Origin: Methanobacteriota archaeon
Lineage (GTDB): Archaea; Halobacteriota; Methanomicrobia; Methanomicrobiales; Methanomicrobiaceae
Direction of reading: 5' to 3'
Length of the DNA: 64,000 nt
Assembly (NCBI GenBank): GCA_016841665.1
Contig: JAENYT010000002.1
Span: forward strand, 1 to 64,000
Below the pieces are notes generated by a model. That model did no database searches and was not told where the DNA came from. It saw only the letters and a list, made by a program, of their open reading frames with translations. Numbering within the stretch: the stretch's first letter is position 1; each line of letters opens with the position of its first letter. Shown one piece after another: positions 36,227-44,829 of this stretch. The position numbers were made by a program, and so were the translations under genes.

Positions 36227-37411
36227 ATGATTCGAAACCTTGCCGACGATCTCTATCAGGTTAAACTCGGGTCGAACTCAAGCAACTGCTACCTCATCAC
36301 CGGGGATATCACGATCCTGATCGATACAGGAACGGTACTGAGGATTCCCGAGATGGCAAACACGCTCTCTGAAATTGGATATTCTACTCCAGACATCGAT
36401 TTGGTGATCAATACCCACGAGCATTCCGATCATATCGGCGGAAATGTCCTTTTCCAGAAGACGGCACTCATTGCTGCCCATCGGAATGCCGCGGTGAAGA
36501 TCATTTCGGGTGATGACGAGGTCATGCACTGCCGGGCACACGCCCAGAAGTTCGAGGGGTATCACGTCCACGCATGGCTTTCCAATACTGATGTGATCGA
36601 TGCGGACAGCTGGTTCCTGAAAGTGCTTCATACACCCGGGCATACCTCCGGGTGTATCTCGCTCTACGATCCCCGGCGAAGGGTGTTATTCTCGGGAGAT
36701 GCCCTCTTTGCAAGTGGCACGCTCTCCACAATCTATGAATCGGGAAGCCTCGGTGAGTATTTCAACTCGCTGCGCAGGTTGGGGACAATGAAGATCGATC
36801 TCCTCTTTCCGGGGCATGGCCGGGAATCGAACAATGTTGACGGCGATCTTGAGCTTACCATCAGGAATGCCATCGCGCAATTCCCCGGTGCAGCCCGCCT
36901 TGCAGCGATGTTCGTGCCCGTTATCGCCGGCCTCTGCCTCTTCGAGACGATTAGCAGCATTGACAATGCCATCATCAACGCCGAGGTGCTGGCCACCATG
37001 GACCGGTGGGCCCAGCGCTGGTTTCTCATCTGGGGGCTGCTCATCGCCGTCGCGGGCATCCGGTTCCTCCTCCCCTGGGTGATCGTCTGGGCGACGGTGC
37101 CCGAACTGGGCCCCATCGAGGCCATCACCGCAACGTTCAGCGATGACCCGGCGGTCATCGAGGCGATCGAACGGTCCGCTCCCGTGCTGTTGATGTTCGG
37201 GGGCACGTTCCTCGTCTTCCTCTTCTTCCACTGGCTCTTCCTCGAGGACAAGCACTACGGGCTGCGGGGGGAGCGCTACATACGCACCAGGGGGGTCTGG
37301 TTTTTTGCGGTGGTCTCCATCCTGCTCTCCCCCATCGTCACCTTCATGATTGTGGGTTATTTCTTAGCCCTTTCCGTCCGGTCGCCGCCGGGCGGAGGTT
37401 CTCGGGCATAA
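36227..37411 (+). CDS. Metallo-beta-lactamase-fold hydrolase fused to a truncated DUF475 membrane domain
   Basis: A 394-residue hybrid. Residues 1-215 are a complete MBL-fold hydrolase with metal ligands THEHSDH (H64, H66, D68, H69), H139 in HTPGHT, D158 in SGDAL and H197 in GHGRE. From about 228 it continues as an integral membrane protein with the DUF475/TerC-like motif CLFETISSIDNAIINAEVLATM, IRFLLPWVIVW and FSDDPAVIEAIERSAPVLLMFGG. It stops after roughly the first half of DUF475. The frame is unbroken across the joint. It could be a real two-domain protein or a deletion fusion of two genes. Confidence 0.72.
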   Translation: MIRNLADDLYQVKLGSNSSNCYLITGDITILIDTGTVLRIPEMANTLSEIGYSTPDIDLVINTHEHSDHIGGNVLFQKTALIAAHRNAAVKIISGDDEVMHCRAHAQKFEGYHVHAWLSNTDVIDADSWFLKVLHTPGHTSGCISLYDPRRRVLFSGDALFASGTLSTIYESGSLGEYFNSLRRLGTMKIDLLFPGHGRESNNVDGDLELTIRNAIAQFPGAARLAAMFVPVIAGLCLFETISSIDNAIINAEVLATMDRWAQRWFLIWGLLIAVAGIRFLLPWVIVWATVPELGPIEAITATFSDDPAVIEAIERSAPVLLMFGGTFLVFLFFHWLFLEDKHYGLRGERYIRTRGVWFFAVVSILLSPIVTFMIVGYFLALSVRSPPGGGSRA

Positions 37412-37558
37412 GGGCAGGACGCGTTCGATGAAGGGGATAGGCGGGATCCCTGCGGTGCAGGAAGGCTCCGGTATGCTGCCAGGGATACCCGGGCGGACCT
37501 CACCATACCGGGGTGCACCGGGGGCGGTATCGCATACCGCAACGATGCGAAAGCAGCG

Positions 37559-37963
37559 CTACGTTTCAGCCGTTTTTGCCTGTTTCTGCCGATAATCCTC
37601 GATTGCCTTGTGAAGTGCGTCGGCAGCAAGGTTCGAGCAGTGCATCTTGATCGGCGGCAGCCCCTCCAGTTCGTCAGCGACATCCTGGCGGGTAATTTCG
37701 AGCGCTTCATCGAGGGATTTCCCCTCGGCCAGCTCGGTCACCATGCTTGCCGTGGCGATGGCAGACCCGCACCCGAACGTCTTGAACTTGATCTCGGTGA
37801 TGATCTCGTCCTCAACCCGGATGGAGACCTGCATGAGATCGCCGCACACGGGATTTCCCACGATACCTATACCGTCTGCATCTTCCACCTCACCTACGTT
37901 CCGCGGGTTGAGGAAATGGTCCATCACCTTCTTTGAATACCCGATCTGTGGTTTCTCCTCCAT
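37559..37963 (-). CDS. iscU: IscU/NifU-type Fe-S cluster scaffold
   Basis: A 134-residue scaffold on which Fe-S clusters are built. The three ligand cysteines and the Asp are present: NPVCGD, FKTFGCGSA and KMHCSN. The N-terminal GYSKKVMDHFLNPRNVGEV is typical. It is the last gene of tusA-dsrE-nifS-nifU, 26 bp after nifS, and should pair with that unusual NifS. Confidence 0.94.
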   Translation of the reverse strand: MEEKPQIGYSKKVMDHFLNPRNVGEVEDADGIGIVGNPVCGDLMQVSIRVEDEIITEIKFKTFGCGSAIATASMVTELAEGKSLDEALEITRQDVADELEGLPPIKMHCSNLAADALHKAIEDYRQKQAKTAET

Positions 37964-37989
37964 TGATATTCCTCCCTTCCTTCACTCGA

Positions 37990-39138
37990 TCAGAGTGCCG
38001 TAATCGCCCGCAGCCTCTGCACGGTTTTCTCCATCGCATCGACAACCACGGGAATGTCCGCATCGGTGTTCGACCGCCCGAGTGTCATGACGACCGATCC
38101 ATGCGCCTCCTCGTGTTTCAGGCCGATTGCAAGGAGCACATGGGATGGTTCGAGCGTTTGTGAGGTGCAGGCCGACCCTGTGGCAACCTGAATGTCGTGG
38201 ACAGTATCCAGATTCAACAGGATGCTCTCACCCTCGATCCTGCCGAACCGGAAACTGGCATGATTCGGCAGCCGCTGTGCGGGGTGCCCCGTGAGATACG
38301 CGTCCTCAATTGCCAGTATCTCCCCGATCAGGGCGTCACGCACCGTGGTGAGGCGCCGGCTTTCATGGTGCATCTCCTCGGCTGCAAGATGCGCCGCTTC
38401 ACCAAATGCCGCCACGGCGAAGATGTTTTCGGTCCCCGACCTCAACCCCCGCTCCTGACCGCCGCCGGGAAGGACGGGTTGCAAGCGTACGCCCTTTTTG
38501 ATGTACAGTGCAGCGGCTCCGCGAGGGCCGTAGAGCTCATTAGATGAGAGAGTGAGAAGATCGATCCCTTCTGCCTGCACATCGATGGGAATGGTGCCTG
38601 CCGCTGCCGTTGCGTTCACATGGAGGTAATTGCCGTTTTCGTGGACGATTTCGCTGATCTCGTGTATGGGTTCGATGGTACCAATCTCATCATTGGCATA
38701 ATTGATTGATGACAGGACGGTATCGGCCCTGACAATCCGGCCGAGTGCGTCCAGATCAATGATGCCATAAGAGTTCACGGGGACGATGGAGAGTTCAAAA
38801 CCCTGTTTTTGCAATTGTTTCATGGGATTGATGACCGAAATGTGGTCGATTGCACTGGTCACCACATGTGTCCCCATTTTACGGTTTCTGAGTGCTCCCC
38901 CCACAAGTGCGAGATTGTTCGCTTCAGTGGCGGTCGCAGTGAACACGATGCACGAAGGCGTCTCCGCACCGATGAGCCGGGCCACCTTCACGCGGGCCTC
39001 CTCAAGCGCTGTCCTGGCGGTGAGTCCGCGGGAATAGAGGGTTGACGGATTGCCAAAGTCCTCCCTCAGGTATCGCCCGGCGAATGCGAGCACGCGGGGA
39101 TCGACCGGCCTCGATGATGCATGATCAAGGTATACCAT
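37990..39138 (-). CDS. NifS/IscS homologue lacking the PLP lysine
   Basis: A 382-residue protein with the full cysteine-desulfurase fold: MVYLDHASSRPVDPRV start, H99 in AIDH, and the mobile active-site loop GSACTSQTLEPSHVL with C324 intact. Yet the cofactor residues are changed: the usual SxHK motif reads SSNELYG (Asn200, Glu201 for His-Lys), and the usual DAxQA reads NATAA (Asn175 for Asp, Ala178 for Gln). It should not bind PLP as a Schiff base, so ordinary cysteine desulfuration is unlikely. The ATG at 39138 was chosen as the fold starts there. An Archaeoglobus IscS also lacks this lysine. Confidence 0.9.
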   Translation of the reverse strand: MVYLDHASSRPVDPRVLAFAGRYLREDFGNPSTLYSRGLTARTALEEARVKVARLIGAETPSCIVFTATATEANNLALVGGALRNRKMGTHVVTSAIDHISVINPMKQLQKQGFELSIVPVNSYGIIDLDALGRIVRADTVLSSINYANDEIGTIEPIHEISEIVHENGNYLHVNATAAAGTIPIDVQAEGIDLLTLSSNELYGPRGAAALYIKKGVRLQPVLPGGGQERGLRSGTENIFAVAAFGEAAHLAAEEMHHESRRLTTVRDALIGEILAIEDAYLTGHPAQRLPNHASFRFGRIEGESILLNLDTVHDIQVATGSACTSQTLEPSHVLLAIGLKHEEAHGSVVMTLGRSNTDADIPVVVDAMEKTVQRLRAITAL

Positions 39139-39151
39139 GCCGCTGTACCAT

Positions 39152-39511
39152 TCAAAAGGTAATGACCCTGTCTGCATCAAGGGCGAGATCGTTGAGTGTC
39201 GCACCCCCGGCGATGATCCCCTCCGGGATGAAGTCTCCCCTCGGGATGCCAAGCAGCTGGGTGCTCTGCTCGCAGATATAGATCTTCACGCCCGCATCGA
39301 TCGCCTGCTGCATAATCTCCTTGAGCGTCGGGAATTCCCCGAGCTGAATTTTTTCAGCTTCCCCTTTCTTGACGACCGTGATTCCCTTGATCATGAAGAA
39401 CAGCACGGCCTCGACACCCATCGCTGCTGCGGTCATGCCAAGTACAAACGGGGCATACAGACGCTCTGGCGTGTCGGTCCCGCTCGTCTGAATATAGAGA
39501 ATTTTCGCCAT
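39152..39511 (-). CDS. DsrE-family sulfur-transfer protein
   Basis: A 119-residue DsrE/F-type protein (KILYIQTSGTDTPERLYAPF) with one Cys placed as in sulfur carriers (YICEQSTQLLG). Such proteins pass persulfide sulfur between TusA-like partners. GAGGTGG lies 3 nt before the ATG at 39511. It sits between tusA and nifS, 13 bp before the latter, so a sulfur relay onto the NifS Cys loop is likely (inference). Confidence 0.87.
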   Translation of the reverse strand: MAKILYIQTSGTDTPERLYAPFVLGMTAAAMGVEAVLFFMIKGITVVKKGEAEKIQLGEFPTLKEIMQQAIDAGVKIYICEQSTQLLGIPRGDFIPEGIIAGGATLNDLALDADRVITF

Positions 39512-39519
39512 TTTCCACC

Positions 39520-39762
39520 TCATGTTCTCCTTTTGATGTAGAAGGTGAGAATTCCCCCTTCGTGTTCAAATTTCAGGATCTCCTGGCCGGTGCGTTTCGC
39601 CCACCGCAGGATATCTTCTTCTGCTGCCGGATCGTCGGCTTCTACACGCAGAACCTGCCCGATTTCGATCTTCTCGATCTCTGTTTTCGTGAGAGAGATC
39701 GGCATGGGGCAGAAGAGCCCCACACAGTCAAGTTCGCGGTCGGGGACAATGGTCTCGGTCAT
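39520..39762 (-). CDS. tusA: TusA-family sulfur carrier
   Basis: An 80-residue protein with the TusA/SirA signature LDCVGLFCPMPISLTKTEIE, whose CPMP cysteine carries persulfide sulfur. First gene of the sulfur operon; the stop overlaps the longer reading of dsrE. A TATATTTA element lies about 45-55 bp upstream of the ATG. Confidence 0.9.
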   Translation of the reverse strand: MTETIVPDRELDCVGLFCPMPISLTKTEIEKIEIGQVLRVEADDPAAEEDILRWAKRTGQEILKFEHEGGILTFYIKRRT

Positions 39763-39958
39763 ACAACACCCACAATAGGTATCCGTGCATTGTGAAACGG
39801 AGGTAAATATATTTGTGGCAAAATAATTGTTGTGCAGGGAAACCGCGCGGAGAAACCAGTGAGGATAGGCTGATCAGGAGAACTCCTCCTATCATGGGTA
39901 CGATAGAGGGTGGTGGCAGAGTGCTTCAGCTCTCCGTGGTGACGTGAAAAAGAACAAG

Positions 39959-40032
39959 TGCCCCCGCCCGGATTTGAACCGGGGACAACCAGATCTTCAG
40001 TCTGGCGCTCTCCCAGACTGAGCTACAGGGGC
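39959..40032 (-). tRNA. tRNA-Phe (GAA)
   Basis: A complete cloverleaf on the minus strand. The acceptor GCCCCTG pairs with CGGGGGC with one G-T pair, the D-arm is AGCTCAGTCTGGGAGAGC, the anticodon loop CTGAAGA gives GAA (39996-39998), and the T-arm has GGTTCAAATCC. CCA is not encoded. A TATA-like GATAATAAA (40059-40067) lies about 31 bp upstream. Confidence 0.95.
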
Positions 40033-40058
40033 TTGGGATAACACTATTGGACATCCTA

Positions 40059-40067
40059 GATAATAAA
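40059..40067 (-). promoter_or_regulatory. TATA box for tRNA-Phe
   Basis: Minus-strand TTTATTATC, 31 bp upstream of the tRNA 5' end. Confidence 0.5.
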
Positions 40068-40171
40068 GAATTTGATTGCCGTTTCCCCGGGCTCCAGCGA
40101 AAATCTCCGGCCATTTGGTCGCAGGGGAGGAACCTGACTTTTTATCATCCCTGCAGGTGAACTGGTATGCA

Positions 40172-41137
40172 ATGAGGAGCGACGGAAAGGAACGATCTGT
40201 GGAATCCGGAAATTTTATGAAGGCGCTTTCCGAGCGAAGCCAGCATGTGGTCCACCTCACCCACAACGACCTCGATGCCGCCGGTGGGGATGCCATCCAC
40301 CGCCTGTGCTACGGGGAGGTGTTCACCATCTGGAGCTCGGTGGGCAAATTCTCCTCGCTCTTCAATGCCGTTGCAGGTTCGCCTGGCAGAGGCGATCTCC
40401 TCTCCATCTCCGATCTGGGCTGCCAGAACGGGTATGTGGAGAAGATCAAGAAGGCGAAATCCAACGGATGGCGGGTCGAGTGGCGAGACCATCACCGCTG
40501 GCGCCCCGAGGAGATTGCCGCCGTCGAGAATCTTATCGACGTACTGCACGTCGATCCGTCTGTCTGTGCCACGGCGATCGTGGCCCGCGATCTTTTGCCC
40601 GGTGATGGGACGGCGGCGGAGATCGCCAGGGTGGTCTGCGACTACGATCTCTGGAAGCACGAGGACCCCCGCTCGCGGGTGCTCGGCATGGTGGTGATGC
40701 GGAAAGGAAACCGCGACTATGTCCGGGACCGCCTGGCCGAAGGGGTATTCACCGATCCGCATATCGAGAAGGTGTACACGGACATCACCCGGGAGATGCA
40801 TGAGAAGATCCAAAAGAGCATCCGCCATACGAAGATTTACGGCACAAAATACCGGGTCGCCTTTGCACCCCTCTATGGCTACCCGAGCGAGACCGCCCAT
40901 GCCATCAGGGACGAGATGGGCACCGACATCGAGGTGGTGGTCTCGGCGGGGGGAAAATTCTCCATTCGCTCCGTTCCCGGCATAAGCCACCTGATCGCCC
41001 GTGAATTCGGCGGCGGAGGCCACCCGAACGCCGCGGGAGGCAATTTCCCGTTCGGCCTCCTGGATAAAATCGCGTTTTTACTGCTGAAAAGAACCCGCCA
41101 TTTCGCACGGCTCGTCGAGGTTGCCGAGAGTTTGTGA
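40172..41137 (+). CDS. DHH/DHHA1-family phosphoesterase
   Basis: A 321-residue protein with the DHH catalytic motifs HNDLDAAGGDA (near residue 35) and WRDHH, followed by the DHHA1 motif FGGGGHPNAAGGNFP near the end. The family includes oligoribonucleases (Nrn), c-di-AMP phosphodiesterases and RecJ-like exonucleases; the short single-DHH plan fits a nanoRNase or cyclic-dinucleotide enzyme. The ATG at 40172 is 30 bp after TTTTTAT (40139-40145), suggesting a leaderless message. Confidence 0.85.
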   Translation: MRSDGKERSVESGNFMKALSERSQHVVHLTHNDLDAAGGDAIHRLCYGEVFTIWSSVGKFSSLFNAVAGSPGRGDLLSISDLGCQNGYVEKIKKAKSNGWRVEWRDHHRWRPEEIAAVENLIDVLHVDPSVCATAIVARDLLPGDGTAAEIARVVCDYDLWKHEDPRSRVLGMVVMRKGNRDYVRDRLAEGVFTDPHIEKVYTDITREMHEKIQKSIRHTKIYGTKYRVAFAPLYGYPSETAHAIRDEMGTDIEVVVSAGGKFSIRSVPGISHLIAREFGGGGHPNAAGGNFPFGLLDKIAFLLLKRTRHFARLVEVAESL

Positions 41138-41154
41138 GGGGGGAAAAAACCCTC
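41136..41154 (-). terminator. Hairpin and T-run between convergent genes
   Basis: GAGGG...CCCTC with a run of six A (T on the minus strand) between the DHH and PEBP-like stops. It fits termination of the leftward gene. Confidence 0.4.
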
Positions 41155-41168
41155 TATTGGGTCTGCGT

Positions 41169-41651
41169 CTACCGCGTGGCGGTTGAGGCGACCTGCTCTT
41201 CCCGCTTGTACTGGGCGATGGCATAGCCGCCATACTGCAGCATATGCCCCTCCATCGCCCGCTCGAGATCGCTTTTTGTTGCAGTGGACGGAAGGTCCAG
41301 TTTGGCATCCAGGCCGTACACGTTGAAGAAGATGCGGTGGGTCTCTCCTTTCGGTGGGCAGGGACCACGGTAACCGATTGTGCCGTACGTGTTTGTTCCC
41401 TGGACGCACGAGATGGGTGAGGTCGGGGCGGGATCGTTGGGGATGCCCTCCGGAATGAGATCGGTCGCCTCGATATTCCAGGCCACCCAGTGGTTGAAGG
41501 CGCGCCCGGGTGCGTCCGGGTCGTTGACGATGATTGCCAGGTAAGGTGCGTGCACTCTTTTAAGCACGATTTCGGGTGAGATATTCTCGCCGTCGCAGGT
41601 ATGCCTGGGCGCGAACTCCGTAAATCCGATCTCCACGATGAGGTTTTCCAT
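41169..41651 (-). CDS. YbhB/YbcL family Raf kinase inhibitor-like (PEBP) protein
   Basis: A 160-residue protein with the PEBP signatures ISPEIVLKRVHAPYLAIIVND, DPDAPGRAFNHWVAWNI and YRGPCPPKGETHRIFFNVYGLD, which form the anion-binding pocket. Prokaryotic members are soluble and of unknown role. A TTTATACC element (around 41690) lies about 40 bp upstream of the ATG. No signal peptide is present. Confidence 0.9.
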   Translation of the reverse strand: MENLIVEIGFTEFAPRHTCDGENISPEIVLKRVHAPYLAIIVNDPDAPGRAFNHWVAWNIEATDLIPEGIPNDPAPTSPISCVQGTNTYGTIGYRGPCPPKGETHRIFFNVYGLDAKLDLPSTATKSDLERAMEGHMLQYGGYAIAQYKREEQVASTATR

Positions 41652-41760
41652 ACTCTATTTCCTCCGGTTGGGGAGAATACTGGTGGCAGGTATAAATAAT
41701 TTTGTGAGGGCAGCAATTGCAGCAATCCGTGAGGATATAATAAAAAAGAGGGCCTGATCC

Positions 41761-42546
41761 TCACAGGAGGAGGTGAGCGGCGGCTGCAAGGCTCTCCCAG
41801 TAGCGGTCGCAGGACCCCGTGCAGTAGCCGCCGGCAGCAAGATTCCCCGGATCAAAGTGCTCCAGTGCGGCCTCGAAGTGCTCGGGGTCGGGGTCGACGA
41901 TCACCAGCTGCCGGACGTCGTACTCACCGATCAGATCGAGCAGGGAGGAGAGATCCCTGCCGAAGACGGCGATGCGGTCCTGTTCCTCGAGGATCGCCGC
42001 AAGGGTATCCGGCGTCTGGTGCGTGGCAAAGAGAAAGAATCTCCTGCCCGTAAGGGCCTCTATCTCCACCGGGTCGAATGCCCCGGCGATCAGCACGTGG
42101 CCCCGGACTCCTGCATCCCGCATCTCCCGGGCAAGGCGCCGGTAGACATCTGCGAGCGCAGCGTAGTACTCGTCCTCGCCTGCAAAGTAGGCGTTCTTGA
42201 TGGCGAGCATGGAGGGTGCCGGTGCGGCGACCCATGCCTTCTTGCGCATGGATGCGATACGCTGTGCATCTTCGATGAGCGATCCCGCCTTCGGTTCGGG
42301 ATCGGCAATCAGCCGCCCGTCCTCCACCCCGGCGACGGCTTCCTCCCAGCGGCTGCGGTAGAAGAGCCCCCCGGCACAGGGGACGTCGATTTCGCGCTGG
42401 GGCTCGAGGGAGCGGTCGAGCTGGCAGGAGAGGAGATCGCCCGGGCGGCCATGCTGGTGGCCGATCCAGGCGGCAAGCTCACCTGCGTCGGGCGGCTCGA
42501 CCTCAGCGCCGAGCGCCCGAACCGGGATGTTCTGACGTCTCTTCAT
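41761..42546 (-). CDS. Conserved protein of unknown function
   Basis: A 261-residue soluble protein I cannot place. It has an alpha/beta pattern: EALTGRRFFLFATHQTPDT and AILEEQDRIAVFGRDLSSLL look like Rossmann-like units, and the C-terminus is Cys-containing (GGYCTGSCDRYW). The ATG at 42546 is divergent from metG and preceded by GGGAT. No domain motif is recognised; its place beside metG gives no strong clue. Confidence 0.65.
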   Translation of the reverse strand: MKRRQNIPVRALGAEVEPPDAGELAAWIGHQHGRPGDLLSCQLDRSLEPQREIDVPCAGGLFYRSRWEEAVAGVEDGRLIADPEPKAGSLIEDAQRIASMRKKAWVAAPAPSMLAIKNAYFAGEDEYYAALADVYRRLAREMRDAGVRGHVLIAGAFDPVEIEALTGRRFFLFATHQTPDTLAAILEEQDRIAVFGRDLSSLLDLIGEYDVRQLVIVDPDPEHFEAALEHFDPGNLAAGGYCTGSCDRYWESLAAAAHLLL

Positions 42547-42560
42547 GGGATATCATGATA

Positions 42561-42567
42561 TTTATAG
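42561..42567 (+). promoter_or_regulatory. TATA box for metG
   Basis: TTTATAG about 27 bp before the ATG at 42591, so metG is probably leaderless. Confidence 0.55.
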
Positions 42568-42590
42568 CATCAATCGCAAAAAACATAGGG

Positions 42591-44582
42591 ATGAGTGACA
42601 GACCCCTGCTGGTTACCTGCGGACTCCCCTATACCAATGGTCCGTGTCATATCGGGCACCTGCGGACCTATGTGCCCGCCGATTTTTATGTGCGCTACAT
42701 GCGGCGTGCAGGAGAGGATGTTGTCTTTATCTGCGGATCCGACAACCACGGCACCCCGATCGTGATCAGTGCCGAGCAGGAGGGGATCACCCCCCGTGAG
42801 CTCTCCGAGCGGTACCATCGCCACTTCGACGAGACCTTCAGGCGGATGCACATCCGCTTCAACCACTTCGGGATGACCGACGATCCCACCAACCATGCCC
42901 GAACCAGATCCATCGTCCAGCGGCTTATCGACGGGGGGTACGTGTACGAGCAGACGGTCTGCCAGAGCTACTGCCCCGCGTGCGAGCGGTTCCTCCCCGA
43001 CCGCTACGTGGAGGGCATCTGCCCCTACTGCGGAGCCCCGGCCCGCGGCGACGAGTGCGACCAGGGCTGTGGCAAACACCTCGAGCCGGGAGAGATCAAA
43101 GAACCGATCTGCAAGGTCTGCGGCGGCAAGGCCGAACTTCGCGACCAGGAGCACTTTTTCTTCAGGCTCGGCGAGTTCTCGGACTTCCTGCTCGACTACC
43201 TTCCCCGTCTCGGCGGCACGACCAACGCACGCAACTACGCCCTGGGGTGGGTCAGGGAGGGACTGCACGACTGGTGCATCACCCGGACCCTCGACTGGGG
43301 GGTGAAGTTTCCCGCCCACGAGGACCTTGTGGTCTACGTGTGGGTGGACGCCCCCATCGGCTATATCTCCTTTACCGAGGAGTGGGGAGAGAAGAGTGGC
43401 AATGACTGGACGCAGCTGTGGTGCGGCGATGCGAGAATCACGCACTTCATCGGCCAGGATATCATCTACCACCACTGTGTCTTCTGGCCTGCCCTCCTCA
43501 GGGGTGCCGGCTATGGGCTTCCCTCCGATGTAGTGGCCAGCGGGATGGTCAAGATCGATGACAAGACATTTTCCAAGACACGCGGCTACGTGGTCTGGAC
43601 CAACGACGACTATCTCGACCAGGGACTGCCCGCCGACTATCTGCGCTACTACCTGCTGGCGTATACCAGCCACACCAAGGAGCTGAACTTCTCCTGGAAG
43701 GTCTTCTCCGAGCGGGTGAACAATGAACTCGTGGACACGCTCGGGAATTTCATGTACCGCACATTGCACTTTACGGTCAGAAAGTTGGGGGGCATTCCTG
43801 ACCTGGATACCGATCCCGAAATTATCGCCGAGATCGAGGCAACCCTTGCCGCGGTCGATACCGCGATGCGTGACTACGAGTTCAAGAATGCGATCGACTC
43901 CATGATGGCGCTCGCCTCGTTCGGCAATTCCTACATCCAGAAAAACGCCCCCTGGAAACTGATCAAGGAGGACGAGCGTGCCGCGGCACAGATCATCCGC
44001 AACTGCTGCCAGATCGTCAAGGCACTTGTCCTGCTATTCGAGCCGGTCATCCCTGTAAAGGGGCAGGAGGCGTGGGAGATGCTCGGGTACACCGATGAGA
44101 TTGGGGCCCACGGGCTCGGCGAAGCCCTCACCGGGTTTGCGGGACGCGATCTGCCCGCCCCGGCGCCGCTCTTTGAAAAGATCGATGAAGACACGCTTGC
44201 ACGGCTTGAAGAGATCCTGCACATGCGGGTGGAGCACGCGACCATGAAAGAACAGAAAGACGAAACCCTACTATCCATCGACGAGTTCGCCGCCGTTGAC
44301 CTGCGTGTGGCAACGATTGTCGAGGCAGAGAAGATCGAAGGCTCGGACAAGCTCTACAAACTGATCGTGGACCTTGGAGAAGAAACACGCCAGGTGGTCT
44401 CCGGCATCGCCCGGTTCTACACCCCCGAAGAACTCATCGGCACTGATGTAATCCTGGTGGCCAACCTCAAACCGGCAAAGCTCTTCGGCGTGGAGAGCAA
44501 CGGCATGATCCTCGCCGCAGGAGAGGATGCATCGCTTCTCGTGCCGCTCCGCAAGGTAGATCCCGGCACCAGGATACTCTAG
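42591..44582 (+). CDS. metG: Methionyl-tRNA synthetase with C-terminal tRNA-binding domain
   Basis: A 663-residue class I synthetase. HIGH is visible in GPCHIGHLRTYVPAD, a zinc knuckle in SYCPACERFLPD/CPYCGAPARGDECDQGC, and the KMSKS equivalent is TFSKTRGYVVW. Residues from about 555 form a Trbp111-type OB-fold (FAAVDLRVATIVEAEKIEGS, VSGIARFYTPEELIG, VANLKPAKLFGVESNGMILA) that holds the tRNA. I started it at 42591 (MSDRPLLVTCGLPYTN) because a TATA box lies 27 bp upstream; an in-frame ATG at 42555 would lie upstream of that box. Confidence 0.95.
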   Translation: MSDRPLLVTCGLPYTNGPCHIGHLRTYVPADFYVRYMRRAGEDVVFICGSDNHGTPIVISAEQEGITPRELSERYHRHFDETFRRMHIRFNHFGMTDDPTNHARTRSIVQRLIDGGYVYEQTVCQSYCPACERFLPDRYVEGICPYCGAPARGDECDQGCGKHLEPGEIKEPICKVCGGKAELRDQEHFFFRLGEFSDFLLDYLPRLGGTTNARNYALGWVREGLHDWCITRTLDWGVKFPAHEDLVVYVWVDAPIGYISFTEEWGEKSGNDWTQLWCGDARITHFIGQDIIYHHCVFWPALLRGAGYGLPSDVVASGMVKIDDKTFSKTRGYVVWTNDDYLDQGLPADYLRYYLLAYTSHTKELNFSWKVFSERVNNELVDTLGNFMYRTLHFTVRKLGGIPDLDTDPEIIAEIEATLAAVDTAMRDYEFKNAIDSMMALASFGNSYIQKNAPWKLIKEDERAAAQIIRNCCQIVKALVLLFEPVIPVKGQEAWEMLGYTDEIGAHGLGEALTGFAGRDLPAPAPLFEKIDEDTLARLEEILHMRVEHATMKEQKDETLLSIDEFAAVDLRVATIVEAEKIEGSDKLYKLIVDLGEETRQVVSGIARFYTPEELIGTDVILVANLKPAKLFGVESNGMILAAGEDASLLVPLRKVDPGTRIL

Positions 44583-44590
44583 GCCTCAGC

Positions 44591-44597
44591 TTTTTTT
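44591..44597 (+). terminator. Poly-T terminator after metG
   Basis: Seven T, 9 bp after the metG stop. Confidence 0.45.
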
Positions 44598-44661
44598 ATC
44601 GCAGACGCGGCTGAACAGGCGAATATTTGCGACGTTCCTGGTGCAAGAGAAAAACGACGAG

Positions 44662-44736
44662 CGGGCCTGGAGGGATTCGAACCCCCGCCATCCGGGTTAG
44701 AAGCCCGGCGCTATGTCCTGGCTAAGCCACAGGCCC
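44662..44736 (-). tRNA. tRNA-Arg (TCT)
   Basis: Minus-strand cloverleaf. The acceptor GGGCCTG pairs perfectly with CAGGCCC, the anticodon stem CCGGG/CCCGG closes the loop CTTCTAA (anticodon TCT), and the T-arm has GGTTCGAATCC. No intron and no encoded CCA. A TATATTAT element lies about 34 bp upstream (44766-44774). Confidence 0.95.
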
Positions 44737-44765
44737 TGAAGATCCCTTTGATATTGGTGCTGCGT

Positions 44766-44774
44766 AATAATATA
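44766..44774 (-). promoter_or_regulatory. TATA box for tRNA-Arg
   Basis: Minus-strand GTATATTAT, 30-38 bp upstream of the tRNA 5' end. Confidence 0.45.
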
Positions 44775-44829
44775 CCCTTGGATAGGCGATTGCACACCGT
44801 CTGGTGCACAGGCCGAAAAGAAGTGTGCG

